Counted from the stretch's first letter, positions 1 to 7,840 are shown. The stretch is 36,674 nt of DNA from Bacteroidales bacterium (GCA_004556745.1 SFFY01000020.1:1-36674), one strand, 5' to 3'. Notes: generated by a model from the letters alone, not told the origin. Numbers and translations: made by a program.

Positions 1-1
1 C

Positions 2-124
2 GCCCGCGAGGTGCGCAACCTCTTCGAGCAAACCCTGCAACACCAGGCCGACCGCCTCATCGGCATCGAAAACGTCAGCGAGCACGACCTTGCGACCATC
101 GAAGCGGAAGATATTGTGAAATAA
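2..124 (+). CDS. AAA+ ATPase (CbbX/SpoVK-like), C-terminal fragment
   Basis: Only the last 40 codons are in the window; the gene starts upstream. The reading frame ends with TAA at 122-124. The residues REVRNLFEQ...QADRL followed by LATIEAEDI look like the C-terminal helical lid of CbbX/SpoVK-type AAA+ ATPases, where a similar arginine-containing helix and a TIxAEDI-like ending are common. The ATPase core (Walker A and B) is outside the window, so substrate and role cannot be judged. The next gene starts 19 bp downstream on the same strand with no terminator between, so co-transcription is likely. The family assignment rests on a short lid segment only. Confidence 0.6.
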   Translation, partial: AREVRNLFEQTLQHQADRLIGIENVSEHDLATIEAEDIVK

Positions 125-143
125 CCCTTTTACTGAAATAAAT

Positions 144-566
144 ATGAAACGCTATAAACGTATTATTGACACAGTGCTCACCGCCTGCCTCGTCATTGTG
201 GCGGCAACGGGCATCATGCTTCATCTGAAAAAGCACGGCATCGTTACCGAACCGCGTGCCGTGCTCAAAGCCATACATTATTATGCAGGCTACCTCTTCT
301 CGCTCTGCGCCCTGCTGCATGTGCAGATGTGCCTGCCCGTGCTGCAAAAGATGAAGGCAAAGCCTTGGTTCCGCCGCTTCACGTGGATCCTGCTGGGCAT
401 CTGCGCCGCCCTGCTGCTTACGGGCATCGTCAAACAATTTTCGCCCGTTAAGATTCCGCACCTCGGACTTTGGCACTACTGGCTCGGCATCATTATGATT
501 GCCACTGCCGTCCGCCACCTCTGGACAGCCCTGCCTTGGCTATTGGCCAAATGGAAGAAGCAGTAA
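144..566 (+). CDS. DUF4405-like four-helix membrane protein, possible b-type haem binder
   Basis: 140 residues with four hydrophobic segments at about 8-28, 43-65, 79-97 and 109-130. The general pattern matches DUF4405 membrane proteins. Two histidine pairs stand out: H45 and H59 in the second segment, H111 and H125 in the fourth, both 14 residues apart. That is the spacing of the four axial haem ligands in cytochrome b helices B and D, so a di-haem four-helix bundle is a reasonable inference. There is no signal peptide and no CxxCH motif. It follows the AAA+ gene by 19 bp. No redox partner gene is visible in the window. Confidence 0.7.
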   Translation: MKRYKRIIDTVLTACLVIVAATGIMLHLKKHGIVTEPRAVLKAIHYYAGYLFSLCALLHVQMCLPVLQKMKAKPWFRRFTWILLGICAALLLTGIVKQFSPVKIPHLGLWHYWLGIIMIATAVRHLWTALPWLLAKWKKQ

Positions 567-686
567 TATCAATTATTGACATAGCGCAAAAGCCTTCTGG
601 CAACTTAAACAAAGACGCGAGACACGACTTTCAGGGGCATTTTGCACAAAAATATCAAGTTTCTGCGCAAAAAAACGCCATTAGGC

Positions 687-717
687 TTTGCCACCCGAAA
701 ATAAAGCCCTACTTTTG
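687..717 (+). promoter_or_regulatory. Bacteroidetes-type promoter of tRNA-Pro
   Basis: TTTG at 687-690, a 19-bp spacer, then TACTTTTG at 710-717. This is a full match to the Bacteroidetes primary sigma pattern. It lies 34 bp upstream of the tRNA. The rest of the 567-686 gap shows nothing recognisable. Confidence 0.75.
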
Positions 718-751
718 CACTCGCAATTCGATATCGTCGTTTAGCGATATT

Positions 752-826
752 CGGGGTGTAGCTCAGCCCGGTTAGAGTACGCGTCTGGGGGGCGTGTGGT
801 CGCTGGTTCGAATCCAGTCACCCCGA
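752..826 (+). tRNA. tRNA-Pro (GGG anticodon)
   Basis: The cloverleaf can be drawn by hand. Acceptor arms CGGGGTG (752-758) and CACCCCG (819-825) pair fully, with discriminator A826. The D arm is GCTC/GAGT, the anticodon stem CGCGT/GCGTG with loop CTGGGGG (anticodon GGG), and the T arm GCTGG-TTCGAAT-CCAGT. CCA is not encoded; the base after A826 is followed by AAA, as is usual in this phylum. Confidence 0.95.
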
Positions 827-837
827 CAAATTGCAAC

Positions 838-872
838 GAGAGGTGTTTCTTTGGAAATGCCTCTCATTTTTT
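838..872 (+). terminator. Rho-independent terminator after tRNA-Pro
   Basis: 12-bp stem (838-849 with 854-865, two G-T wobbles), TTTG loop, then a T run at 867-872. It starts 12 nt after the tRNA. Confidence 0.85.
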
Positions 873-898
873 ATAACAAGGCCTCGCCCCGACAGTAG

Positions 899-918
899 GG
901 GCGTTCTGCAGAACGCCC
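899..918. repeat. 20-bp perfect palindrome, copy 1 of a dispersed repeat
   Basis: GGGCGTTCTGCAGAACGCCC is a perfect palindrome. The same 20 bp recur at 20993-21012. Flanking bases are partly shared as well: an AGTAGG stretch adjoins the palindrome and a GGCCTC box lies a little further out on the same side, when copy 2 is read on the other strand. This looks like a REP-like intergenic repeat. Confidence 0.75.
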
Positions 919-1009
919 AAAATAGGTTGGCCTCATAAATTGTGCGACAAACATCTCCAATTATTCGCCATTCTCTTAGCAGAACATCAATATTTCTGAT
1001 AAAAATCTA

Positions 1010-1017
1010 TACATTTG
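1010..1017 (+). promoter_or_regulatory. -7 box TACATTTG of the 1124-3993 operon
   Basis: TACATTTG matches TAnnTTTG. No good -33 box is visible 19-21 bp upstream. Transcription would start about 1023, which puts the repeated leader element (1030-1108) at the 5' end of the mRNA. Confidence 0.55.
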
Positions 1018-1029
1018 CAAACAAAACTC

Positions 1030-1108
1030 AACGTTTGTGCAAGGCGAGAGCAGAAGCCAAGTTTACTTGGATTATGCCGAGCCGCCGCCAAAGGTGCATT
1101 TATATGAA
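1030..1108 (+). repeat. ~80-bp leader repeat, copy A
   Basis: Nearly identical to 28848-28927: three substitutions and one indel over about 80 bp. It contains the perfect hairpin CCAAG-TTTA-CTTGG at 1057-1070 and a GC-rich 3' half with GCCGAGCCGCCGCC. It ends 15 bp before the ATG at 1124 and lies inside the predicted 5' UTR. Confidence 0.8.
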
Positions 1109-1123
1109 TCAATTCTAATCAAT

Positions 1124-1645
1124 ATGAAAACAAAAAGCACTAATCTCGGCAAAAGTGTTGCGCGCCTGCGACTCTTTTGTATTTCAGCAATTCTTTGCTT
1201 CTTTGGAAGCTTAACGGCACATGCAGCGGATTACAATGTGCTCGTTATTCAGTTTGCTGACGGCACGTCACAGAGTTACGTGCTCGAAGAACGGCCGAAC
1301 GTTACGTTTGATGCCACAAAACTTTATGTGCGCTCCAAGTATGTAGATGATGTGCACGAGTACCAGAACGTAAAGAAGTTCGTTTTTGAAACGCACGACC
1401 TTTCCGGCATCAAGAACGTCCAAAAAGATGAGTGCCGCCTGACATTCATCGGCGGCAACATGGCGACAGTTAGCGGACTGCCCACCGGTTTGTCGGCAAT
1501 GCTCTGCGACACGGCGGGACGCAACGTCCTGAAAGCAAAGGCTGATGCCGCAGGCTCCGTGACCTTCAACCTGCAAGGCCTGCCCGCAGGCGCTTACATC
1601 ATCGCGCTCTCTAACGGCAAGTCGTTCAAAATTCTCAAACACTAA
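1124..1645 (+). CDS. Exported protein with T9SS-like C-terminal domain
   Basis: 173 residues from ATG 1124. A longer GTG start at 1037 was rejected because it would translate the leader repeat. Residues 1-35 form a signal peptide (basic N-terminus, hydrophobic core, cleavage near AHA-A). Residues 38-90 form a beta module (FADGTSQSYVLEERPNVTF ... VKKFVF) that is common in secreted Bacteroidales proteins. Residues 105-173 resemble a type IX secretion type A sorting domain: CDTAGRNVL, LPAGAYIIAL and a basic FKILKH end. Function is unknown; the whole mature protein is module plus tail. It is first of three closely spaced genes (18 bp to the next), so probably the operon leader. Whether the strain has a type IX secretion machine cannot be seen here. 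Confidence 0.75.
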   Translation: MKTKSTNLGKSVARLRLFCISAILCFFGSLTAHAADYNVLVIQFADGTSQSYVLEERPNVTFDATKLYVRSKYVDDVHEYQNVKKFVFETHDLSGIKNVQKDECRLTFIGGNMATVSGLPTGLSAMLCDTAGRNVLKAKADAAGSVTFNLQGLPAGAYIIALSNGKSFKILKH

Positions 1646-1663
1646 TTCTAATAACCCTTCATT

Positions 1664-2575
1664 ATGCGATATTTTACGTCAAAAATTGCAGTCCTTGTCG
1701 CCGCCGCGCTCTTTGCCTGTGGCCAGATGGCGGCGCAGTCGTTCACCATACATAAGAAGAGCGGCGAAACCATAGAGTACAGCATCAGCGAGGTAGACAG
1801 CCTCGTGTTCCACGAAACCGCGACACCAGAACCGTCTGCAGCCCCGCGCATCGGCGACTTCTACTACGCCGACGGCACGTGGAGCACCGCGCTCAAAGCC
1901 GATGGCACACCAATAGGCATCGTGTTCTTCGTGGGTGAAGCCACCGACTTCGGCGACCATGCCTCTTACTACAAACAAAAGGACGGCACCACACCGCTCG
2001 GCGAATTCCACGGCTATGTGGTGGCACTCAACGACGCCACGTATTTCGACGGCGAACAGCACACCGTTTGGTGGAGCTCATACAATTCCAACGATGAGGG
2101 CATGGGCTGCTCCACAAGCACCACCGACTTCCTCGGCTATACCAACTCGCGCTCCATTGTTGCCAATGCCGCCGCAAAGAAAGGCGGGCTGACGGGCGAA
2201 GACGACAACTACCCCGCCGCCTATTATGCTATCGTGGCATACGAAACGGCCTGCCCCGCGCCCGCGCAGAGCAGCGGCTGGTTCCTGCCCTCGGCCTATC
2301 AGTTCAAATATATTTACGACCGCGCCTATTTCGACGATGACAACTCGGGACGCGCCTGCCTTGAAAACTCCTTCGCCGCCCTCGGCGAAAGTATCGCAAC
2401 GCCGCTCTACAACGACGATGCAGAATATTGGACAAGCACCGAAAAGGTCGATTCCTACGGACTTTCCACCTGGGCTTACTATTTCAATTTCGACAAGCGC
2501 GCCTTCAAGGCCGGCTTTATTGCCGACTATCGCAAGAACAGCGGCATGCGCGTGCGCTCGATGCTGGCATTTTAA
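1664..2575 (+). CDS. Exported protein with DUF1566/FISUMP-like C-terminal domain
   Basis: 303 residues. The signal peptide spans about 1-24 (cleavage near AAQ-S). The mature protein starts with KKSGETIEYSISEVDSLVF, a short beta module also seen at the N-terminus of the next gene product (MKGGETLEYNCADVDSLTF). From about residue 60 it carries a DUF1566-like or Fibrobacter-type paralogous domain: a WFLPSAYQFKYIY box, a YWTSTE box, AYYFNF, and a C-terminal R-V-R-S motif. Such domains are found in secreted adhesin-like proteins of Bacteroidetes; the ligand is unknown. It lies 18 bp after the first gene and 23 bp before the third, so the three are probably co-transcribed. Confidence 0.75.
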   Translation: MRYFTSKIAVLVAAALFACGQMAAQSFTIHKKSGETIEYSISEVDSLVFHETATPEPSAAPRIGDFYYADGTWSTALKADGTPIGIVFFVGEATDFGDHASYYKQKDGTTPLGEFHGYVVALNDATYFDGEQHTVWWSSYNSNDEGMGCSTSTTDFLGYTNSRSIVANAAAKKGGLTGEDDNYPAAYYAIVAYETACPAPAQSSGWFLPSAYQFKYIYDRAYFDDDNSGRACLENSFAALGESIATPLYNDDAEYWTSTEKVDSYGLSTWAYYFNFDKRAFKAGFIADYRKNSGMRVRSMLAF

Positions 2576-2598
2576 GGTTTTGATTTAACAACACACAC

Positions 2599-3993
2599 AT
2601 GAAATTCTTAGAAAAATACATCATTGGCATTGCGCTCGCCCTGCTGCTCGGCACGCAGAGCGTGACGGCGCAAACCGTGCGTCTGCACATGAAGGGCGGC
2701 GAGACGTTGGAGTATAATTGCGCCGACGTGGACAGCCTTACCTTTATCCCCGCCGAGAAGCCCTCGCCCAAATTCCAGCTCGCGGTGAGCGACATCGGCA
2801 TCGCCTCTGCCACGCTCAGTGTCACGCCAGACGACAATGCGGTGCGCTACTATTACGACGTTTGCACACGCCAGCAGTACGATGCGCTTTCGGGCGGCGT
2901 AGAAGAAATCGTCACCTCCTATATCGAATATCTCAAAGGACGCTATCCTACCCTCACGATGGAGCAAATCCTCGGCAACACGCTTTCGCAAGGCGCTGAC
3001 AGCGACCAACTCACGGGGCTGCCCGCAGGAACGGAGTTCGTGTTCTACGCCATTGCAGTGGACGATGAAGGAAAATGCTACGGCGAAGCCGCTACCACCA
3101 CCTTCTCCACCCTGCCCGGCGGCGACCCTGCCGACTGCACCTTTACTGTGGGCTACGAAAACCTCACGTCCGACGCTCTGACGGTGCTGGTGACGCCCTC
3201 CGACCCCTCCGTGCGCTATTGGATGGGCATCGTGGCCGTGGCAAACTTCTCGGGCGACTATGCGCTGACAGCAGAAGTGCAGCAGGAAGTGGCAGACTAT
3301 GCCGCCTCTACAGGCATGGACATGGCAGAACTTGTGGAAAAGGTAACCTTTGCAGGCGACATCGCGCTTGAAGAGTCGGGACTGACGCCCGAGACACCAT
3401 ATTATATATATGTATACGCCATGAACCCCGACGGCTCTGCCGCCGGAGCCGTGACCAAAAAACGGTTCGTCACGCAGACCGAATTGCCCTCCGATGCCGC
3501 CGTCAGCCTCAGCTATCGCTATTTCGACGGCGATGCGCTCTATGAAGTTGATCCCGAAACCTACGCCGGCTATCAAGGAAAGGTTTTGGTGCAGACGCGC
3601 CTCACGCCCAACGAAACGGCTGTTTCTTGGGCAATAGCACTGGCGAAGGGCGACCTCACCGACGAGACGCTCTATCCTGACGAAGCCACCAAAAACGCCG
3701 TGCTGCAAGCCGGCAGCATAAACGTAGAGAGCAAGACGTTTGTAGCAGATTGGACTACCTGCACCTTCCTATATTTTGCCGCAGATGCCGACGGCATTGA
3801 CGGCGTGCTGAAACGCCTGCCCGTAACCTTCGACAAGGCCAACGCCCGCCCCGTTTCGGAAATCGGCATCGAAGCCCTGCCGGCACGCCTCGCCGCCCCT
3901 GCAGCCGCGCTCCCCGCTCCGCAGCATTCAGCAGTAGCCTTACGCCTCAAACAGGCAAAGGCATATAACGGCAAACGCACCTACCGGCATTAA
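2599..3993 (+). CDS. Exported protein with FN3/Ig-like modules
   Basis: 464 residues. The signal peptide spans 1-24 (cleavage near TAQ-T), followed by the same GETLEYxxxDVDSLTF module as the upstream protein. Two similar beta-sandwich modules follow at about 58-172 and 178-292; each has a V-T-P-x-D-x-x-V-R-Y strand and ends in a Y-x-A/V-x-A-x-D segment typical of fibronectin type III-like repeats. A third, more diverged module lies at 295-410. The C-terminus is alanine-rich and basic and lacks the sorting-like ending of the first protein. Likely a periplasmic or surface ligand-binding protein. It is the last gene of the likely operon, with a strong terminator 36 bp after the stop. Confidence 0.7.
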   Translation: MKFLEKYIIGIALALLLGTQSVTAQTVRLHMKGGETLEYNCADVDSLTFIPAEKPSPKFQLAVSDIGIASATLSVTPDDNAVRYYYDVCTRQQYDALSGGVEEIVTSYIEYLKGRYPTLTMEQILGNTLSQGADSDQLTGLPAGTEFVFYAIAVDDEGKCYGEAATTTFSTLPGGDPADCTFTVGYENLTSDALTVLVTPSDPSVRYWMGIVAVANFSGDYALTAEVQQEVADYAASTGMDMAELVEKVTFAGDIALEESGLTPETPYYIYVYAMNPDGSAAGAVTKKRFVTQTELPSDAAVSLSYRYFDGDALYEVDPETYAGYQGKVLVQTRLTPNETAVSWAIALAKGDLTDETLYPDEATKNAVLQAGSINVESKTFVADWTTCTFLYFAADADGIDGVLKRLPVTFDKANARPVSEIGIEALPARLAAPAAALPAPQHSAVALRLKQAKAYNGKRTYRH

Positions 3994-4029
3994 GCAGGGA
4001 ACAGCCTAAAATAGTGACACAAATTGTCA

Positions 4030-4068
4030 GAAAGACCAAGGAGAACACGCCTCTTTGGTCTTTCTTCT
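4030..4068 (+). terminator. Terminator of the 1124-3993 operon
   Basis: Stem of 14 bp (4030-4043 with 4051-4064, one G-T pair), 7-nt loop, then a T/C-rich tail. Confidence 0.8.
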
Positions 4069-4144
4069 GTAATTATTCTCCCTTTTCTCTGCTTTTTTCT
4101 CCGCCCTTTTTGCCCATTATCTTATAAGAAAAGCGCGATTTGCC

Positions 4145-4176
4145 CTTGTTAGAAAGGAAAAAACTTTGTAACTTTG
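4145..4176 (+). promoter_or_regulatory. Promoter of the str operon
   Basis: CTTG at 4145-4148, 20-bp spacer, TAACTTTG at 4169-4176. It lies 81 bp before rpsL. Confidence 0.7.
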
Positions 4177-4257
4177 CCGCCCGAAAGGTGCATTGTACAC
4201 TTTTCTCTCCTACGAAAATAACGAAAATACAATAATAACAAATTAAAAATCAAACAA

Positions 4258-4641
4258 ATGCCTACAATTCAGCAATTGGTAAGAAAAGGCAGAATCGTAG
4301 CCGCCGACAAGAGCAAATCTCCGGCGCTCGACTCTTGCCCCCAGCGTCGTGGCGTCTGTGTGCGTGTTTACACCACCACGCCTAAGAAACCTAACTCGGC
4401 AATGCGTAAGGTTGCCCGTGTGCGTCTGACAAACTCTAAGGAAGTGAACTCCTACATCCCCGGCGAAGGCCACAACTTGCAAGAACACAGCATCGTGCTC
4501 GTTCGCGGCGGCCGTGTGAAAGACCTTCCGGGTGTGCGCTACCACATCGTTCGCGGTACACTTGATACCGCCGGCGTGGCCAACCGCACGCAGCGTCGCT
4601 CCAAGTACGGCGCTAAGCGTCCCAAAGCAGCTAAGAAATAA
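4258..4641 (+). CDS. rpsL: 30S ribosomal protein S12
   Basis: 127 residues, standard for S12 of this phylum. S12 sits in the decoding centre of the 30S subunit and helps control accuracy. The conserved loops TTTPKKPNSAMRK (residues 39-51) and GRVKDLPGVRYH (85-96) are intact. K43 and K88 are wild type, so the common streptomycin-resistance substitutions at these sites are absent; D89, the usual methylthiolation site, is present. First gene of the str operon. Confidence 0.98.
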   Translation: MPTIQQLVRKGRIVAADKSKSPALDSCPQRRGVCVRVYTTTPKKPNSAMRKVARVRLTNSKEVNSYIPGEGHNLQEHSIVLVRGGRVKDLPGVRYHIVRGTLDTAGVANRTQRRSKYGAKRPKAAKK

Positions 4642-4689
4642 GACGGGCGCACTTATCTTATTTAAAAAGAAAGAATTGGTTTGCTCGAG

Positions 4690-4728
4690 GTTGAGTAAAT
4701 CTCCCGAAGGGGAATTGAAGAACTTAAC
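4690..4728 (+). promoter_or_regulatory. Possible structured rpsL-rpsG spacer (candidate S7 target)
   Basis: The rpsL-rpsG gap is 120 nt, long for an operon this compact. It can fold: GTTGAGT (4690-4696) with ACTTAAC (4722-4728), and an inner ATCTCCC-GAA-GGGGAAT hairpin. In E. coli, S7 represses its own operon by binding the spacer at this same place. Whether that applies here is inference. Confidence 0.35.
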
Positions 4729-4761
4729 AGCAGCCTAAACAAATCAAAACTAACAACAGCA

Positions 4762-5238
4762 ATGAGAAAAGCAAAACCTAAGAAAAGACAGATCCTCCCG
4801 GATCCCGTCTTCGGCGACGTCAAGGTTTCCAAGTTTGTGAACCACCTGATGTACGACGGTAAAAAGAACATTTCTTACGAAATCTTCTACAACGCCCTCA
4901 ACATCGTAGGCGAGAAGATGAAAGATCAAGAAAAGACCGCCCTCGAAATTTGGAAGGCAGCCCTCGACAAGATTACGCCGCAGGTAGAAGTAAAGAGCCG
5001 TCGTATCGGCGGTGCCACGTTCCAAGTTCCTACGGAAATCCGCCCCGACCGCAAGGAGTCAGTTTCAATGAAGAACATGATCGGTTACGCACGCAAGCGC
5101 GGCGGCAAAACCATGGCCGACAAGCTCGCTGCCGAAATCATGGACGCTTACAACGAACAGGGCGGCGCCTTCAAGAGAAAAGAAGATATGCACCGTATGG
5201 CCGAGGCTAACCGTGCTTTCGCTCACTTCAGATTTTAA
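4762..5238 (+). CDS. rpsG: 30S ribosomal protein S7
   Basis: 158 residues, the expected length. S7 is the primary binder of the 16S rRNA 3' domain and contacts the E site. Recognisable landmarks are MRKAKPKKRQILPDPVFGD at the N-terminus, VNHLMYDGKKN, the GGATFQVPTEIRPDRK segment and a C-terminal HRMAEANRAFAHFRF. It lies between rpsL and fusA, the canonical str order, with 16 bp to fusA. Confidence 0.98.
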   Translation: MRKAKPKKRQILPDPVFGDVKVSKFVNHLMYDGKKNISYEIFYNALNIVGEKMKDQEKTALEIWKAALDKITPQVEVKSRRIGGATFQVPTEIRPDRKESVSMKNMIGYARKRGGKTMADKLAAEIMDAYNEQGGAFKRKEDMHRMAEANRAFAHFRF

Positions 5239-5254
5239 TCCGTAGACTAAGACA

Positions 5255-7375
5255 ATGGCAAAGCAAGACTTACACCTGACCCGTAACATCGGTATTATGG
5301 CGCACATCGACGCCGGTAAGACCACCACGTCGGAGCGTATCCTTTTCTACACGGGTAAGACGCACAAAATCGGTGAAGTGCACGACGGCGGCGCAACCAT
5401 GGACTGGATGGCGCAAGAACAGGAGCGCGGTATCACCATTACTTCTGCCGCCACTACCGCCTATTGGACTTGGAACGGCAATAAGTATAAGTTCAACCTT
5501 ATTGACACTCCGGGACACGTGGACTTCACCGCTGAGGTAGAACGTTCGCTCCGCGTGCTCGACGGCGCTGTTGCCACCTACTGCGCAGTGGGCGGCGTAG
5601 AGCCTCAGAGTGAAACGGTTTGGCGTCAGGCTGACAAATACAACGTACCCCGTATCGGTTACGTGAACAAGATGGACCGCTCCGGCGCCGACTTCTTCGA
5701 AGTGGTGCGTCAGATGAAGGACGTGCTCGGCGCAACTCCTTGTGTCGTTGCCGTACCTATCGGTGCAGAAGAAAAGTTCAAGGGCATCGTTGACCTCATC
5801 AAGATGAAGGCTATTCTTTGGCACGATGAGACGATGGGCGCAGAATACGACATCGAAGAAATTCCCGCCGACATGCTCGCAGAATGCGAGGAATGGCGCG
5901 GCAAGATGATCGAACTCGCTGCAGAGCAGGACGAAAGCCTCATGGAGAAATATTTCGAAGATCCCGACAGCCTCACGGAAGAAGAAATCATCGCCGCTAT
6001 CCGTAAGGGTACGCTCGCGCTCGACATCGTTCCTATGACCTGCGGTTCTTCGTTCAAGAACAAGGGTGTGCAGACGCTGCTCGACTATGTCTGCATGTTC
6101 CTCCCCTCTCCGCTTGACACGCCCAACATCAAGGGTACGAACCCCGAGACGGGCGAAGAGGAGGACCGCAAGCCCAGCGAAGACGAGAAGACCGCCGCTT
6201 TGGCGTTTAAGATTGCTACCGACCCGTACGTAGGCCGTCTCACCTTCTTCCGCGTTTACTCGGGTAAGGTGGAAGCCGGTTCTTACGTTTACAACGTACG
6301 CTCTGGCAAGAAGGAACGCGTTAGCCGCCTCTTCCAGATGCACTCCAACCACCAGAACCCCGTTGAGGTAATCGGCGCAGGTGACATCGGCGCAGGCGTA
6401 GGTTTCAAGGATATCCGCACCGGCGACACGCTTGCCGACGAAGATGCACCCATCATTCTCGAATCTATGGACTTCCCCGATCCCGTTATCGGTATCGCCG
6501 TTGAGCCCAAGACGCAGAAAGACCTCGACAAGCTCTCCAACGGTCTTGCCAAGCTCGCCGAAGAAGACCCCACCTTCACCGTTCGTACCGACGAGCAGAG
6601 CGGCCAGACCGTTATCTCGGGTATGGGTGAGTTGCACCTCGATATCATCATCGACCGTCTGAAGCGCGAGTTCAAGGTTGAATGTAACCAAGGCAAGCCT
6701 CAGGTTAACTACAAGGAAGCCATCACGAAGACTGTCAACCTTCGCGAGGTTTACAAGAAGCAGTCGGGTGGTCGCGGTAAGTTTGCCGATATCATCGTAA
6801 ACGTAGGTCCCGTAGACGAAGACTTCAAGGAAGGCGGCCTGCAATTCGTGAACAAGGTGACTGGCGGTAACATTCCTAAGGAATTCATCCCCTCTGTTCA
6901 GAAGGGCTTTGAGAACGCCATGAAGAGCGGCGTGCTCGGTGGCTATCCTCTCGACAGTCTCAAAGTAGAACTCCTCGACGGTTCGTTCCACCCCGTTGAC
7001 TCTGACCAGCTCTCGTTTGAAATCGCAGCCCTCCAGGCTTACAAGAACGCTTGCGCACAGGCTGGCCCCGTGCTTATGGAGCCGATTATGAAGCTCGAAG
7101 TTGTAACGCCCGAAGAAAATATGGGTGACGTGATTGGCGACTTGAACAAGCGTCGCGGTCAGGTGGAAGGCATGGAAAGCAGCCGCAGCGGTGCACGTAT
7201 CGTGAAAGCAATGGTGCCCCTGGCAGAAATGTTCGGCTACGTAACCGCTCTGCGTACCATCACTTCCGGCCGTGCCACCAGCTCCATGCAGTACGACCAC
7301 CACGCTCCCGTTTCCAGCAGCATCGCCAAGGCTGTGCTCGAAGAAGTTAAGGGTCGCGTAGATCTCATTAAATAA
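5255..7375 (+). CDS. fusA: Elongation factor G
   Basis: 706 residues, full length. EF-G is the GTPase that drives ribosomal translocation and, with RRF, recycling. G1 AHIDAGKTTT (residues 16-25), G2 RGITITSAATT, G3 DTPGHVDF and G4 NKMDRSGADF are all intact. Domain II with VGRLTFFRVYSG, domain IV with the GGRGKFAD segment, and domain V ending in SSMQYDHHAPV follow in order. It is the canonical str-operon EF-G, 16 bp after rpsG, and is the copy expected to do bulk translation. Confidence 0.98.
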   Translation: MAKQDLHLTRNIGIMAHIDAGKTTTSERILFYTGKTHKIGEVHDGGATMDWMAQEQERGITITSAATTAYWTWNGNKYKFNLIDTPGHVDFTAEVERSLRVLDGAVATYCAVGGVEPQSETVWRQADKYNVPRIGYVNKMDRSGADFFEVVRQMKDVLGATPCVVAVPIGAEEKFKGIVDLIKMKAILWHDETMGAEYDIEEIPADMLAECEEWRGKMIELAAEQDESLMEKYFEDPDSLTEEEIIAAIRKGTLALDIVPMTCGSSFKNKGVQTLLDYVCMFLPSPLDTPNIKGTNPETGEEEDRKPSEDEKTAALAFKIATDPYVGRLTFFRVYSGKVEAGSYVYNVRSGKKERVSRLFQMHSNHQNPVEVIGAGDIGAGVGFKDIRTGDTLADEDAPIILESMDFPDPVIGIAVEPKTQKDLDKLSNGLAKLAEEDPTFTVRTDEQSGQTVISGMGELHLDIIIDRLKREFKVECNQGKPQVNYKEAITKTVNLREVYKKQSGGRGKFADIIVNVGPVDEDFKEGGLQFVNKVTGGNIPKEFIPSVQKGFENAMKSGVLGGYPLDSLKVELLDGSFHPVDSDQLSFEIAALQAYKNACAQAGPVLMEPIMKLEVVTPEENMGDVIGDLNKRRGQVEGMESSRSGARIVKAMVPLAEMFGYVTALRTITSGRATSSMQYDHHAPVSSSIAKAVLEEVKGRVDLIK

Positions 7376-7392
7376 AAATAGTTTGTAAGGGG

Positions 7393-7420
7393 GCAGGCTA
7401 ACGAATGACTCTTAGCCTGC
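7393..7420 (+). promoter_or_regulatory. Stem-loop between fusA and rpsJ
   Basis: Perfect 9-bp stem (GCAGGCTAA, 7393-7401, with 7412-7420) and a 10-nt loop, in the 80-nt gap between fusA and rpsJ. No T run follows, so it is not an ordinary terminator. It may be an RNA-processing or autoregulation site. Confidence 0.45.
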
Positions 7421-7455
7421 TACCCGCAAGCCTAATATCAATAACAAACAATACA

Positions 7456-7761
7456 ATGAGTCAAAAAATTCGCATCAAGCTGAAAAGCTACGATCACACG
7501 CTCGTCGAAAAGTCGGCTGAGAAGATCGTGAAAAACGTGAAGGCGACGGGCGCTATCGTGAGCGGTCCTATCCCCCTCCCCACCCGCAAGCGCATCATCA
7601 CCGTTAACCGCAGTACGTTCGTAAACAAGAAGAGCCGCGAGCAGTTTGAAATCTCAACCTACAAGCGCCTCATCGACATCTACAGCTCAACGTCTAAGAC
7701 CGTTGATGCCCTGATGAAACTCGAATTGCCCTGCGGCGTAGAAGTTGAAATCAAGGTGTAG
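7456..7761 (+). CDS. rpsJ: 30S ribosomal protein S10
   Basis: 101 residues from ATG 7456 (MSQKIRIKLKSYDH); an in-frame upstream start at 7405 would cover the stem-loop and is rejected. S10 is a 30S head protein and also the NusE partner of NusB in antitermination. Motifs seen are IRIKLKSYDHTLVEKSAEKIV, GPIPLPTRKR (the exposed loop region) and REQFEISTYKRLIDI. It is the last gene of the str cluster here: a terminator follows within 40 bp, and rplC, the usual next gene, is absent. Confidence 0.97.
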   Translation: MSQKIRIKLKSYDHTLVEKSAEKIVKNVKATGAIVSGPIPLPTRKRIITVNRSTFVNKKSREQFEISTYKRLIDIYSSTSKTVDALMKLELPCGVEVEIKV

Positions 7762-7800
7762 TAACAGCACCCTCCTTCTAAGGCGTTTCCTAACGCCAAT

Positions 7801-7840
7801 AATAAGCCTCGCATAAAATTGTGGGGCTTATTTCTTTATT
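7801..7840 (+). terminator. Terminator after rpsJ
   Basis: 13-bp stem (7801-7813 with 7820-7832, including G-T pairs), 6-nt loop, T-rich tail to 7840. A smaller perfect 6-bp hairpin (GGCGTT/AACGCC, 7782-7797) precedes it. Confidence 0.8.

Noticed and set aside
1037..1123. Coding use of the leader repeat as N-terminus of the 1124 gene
   Set aside because: In copy B the same frame stops right after the repeat, and the ATG at 1124 starts a proper signal peptide.
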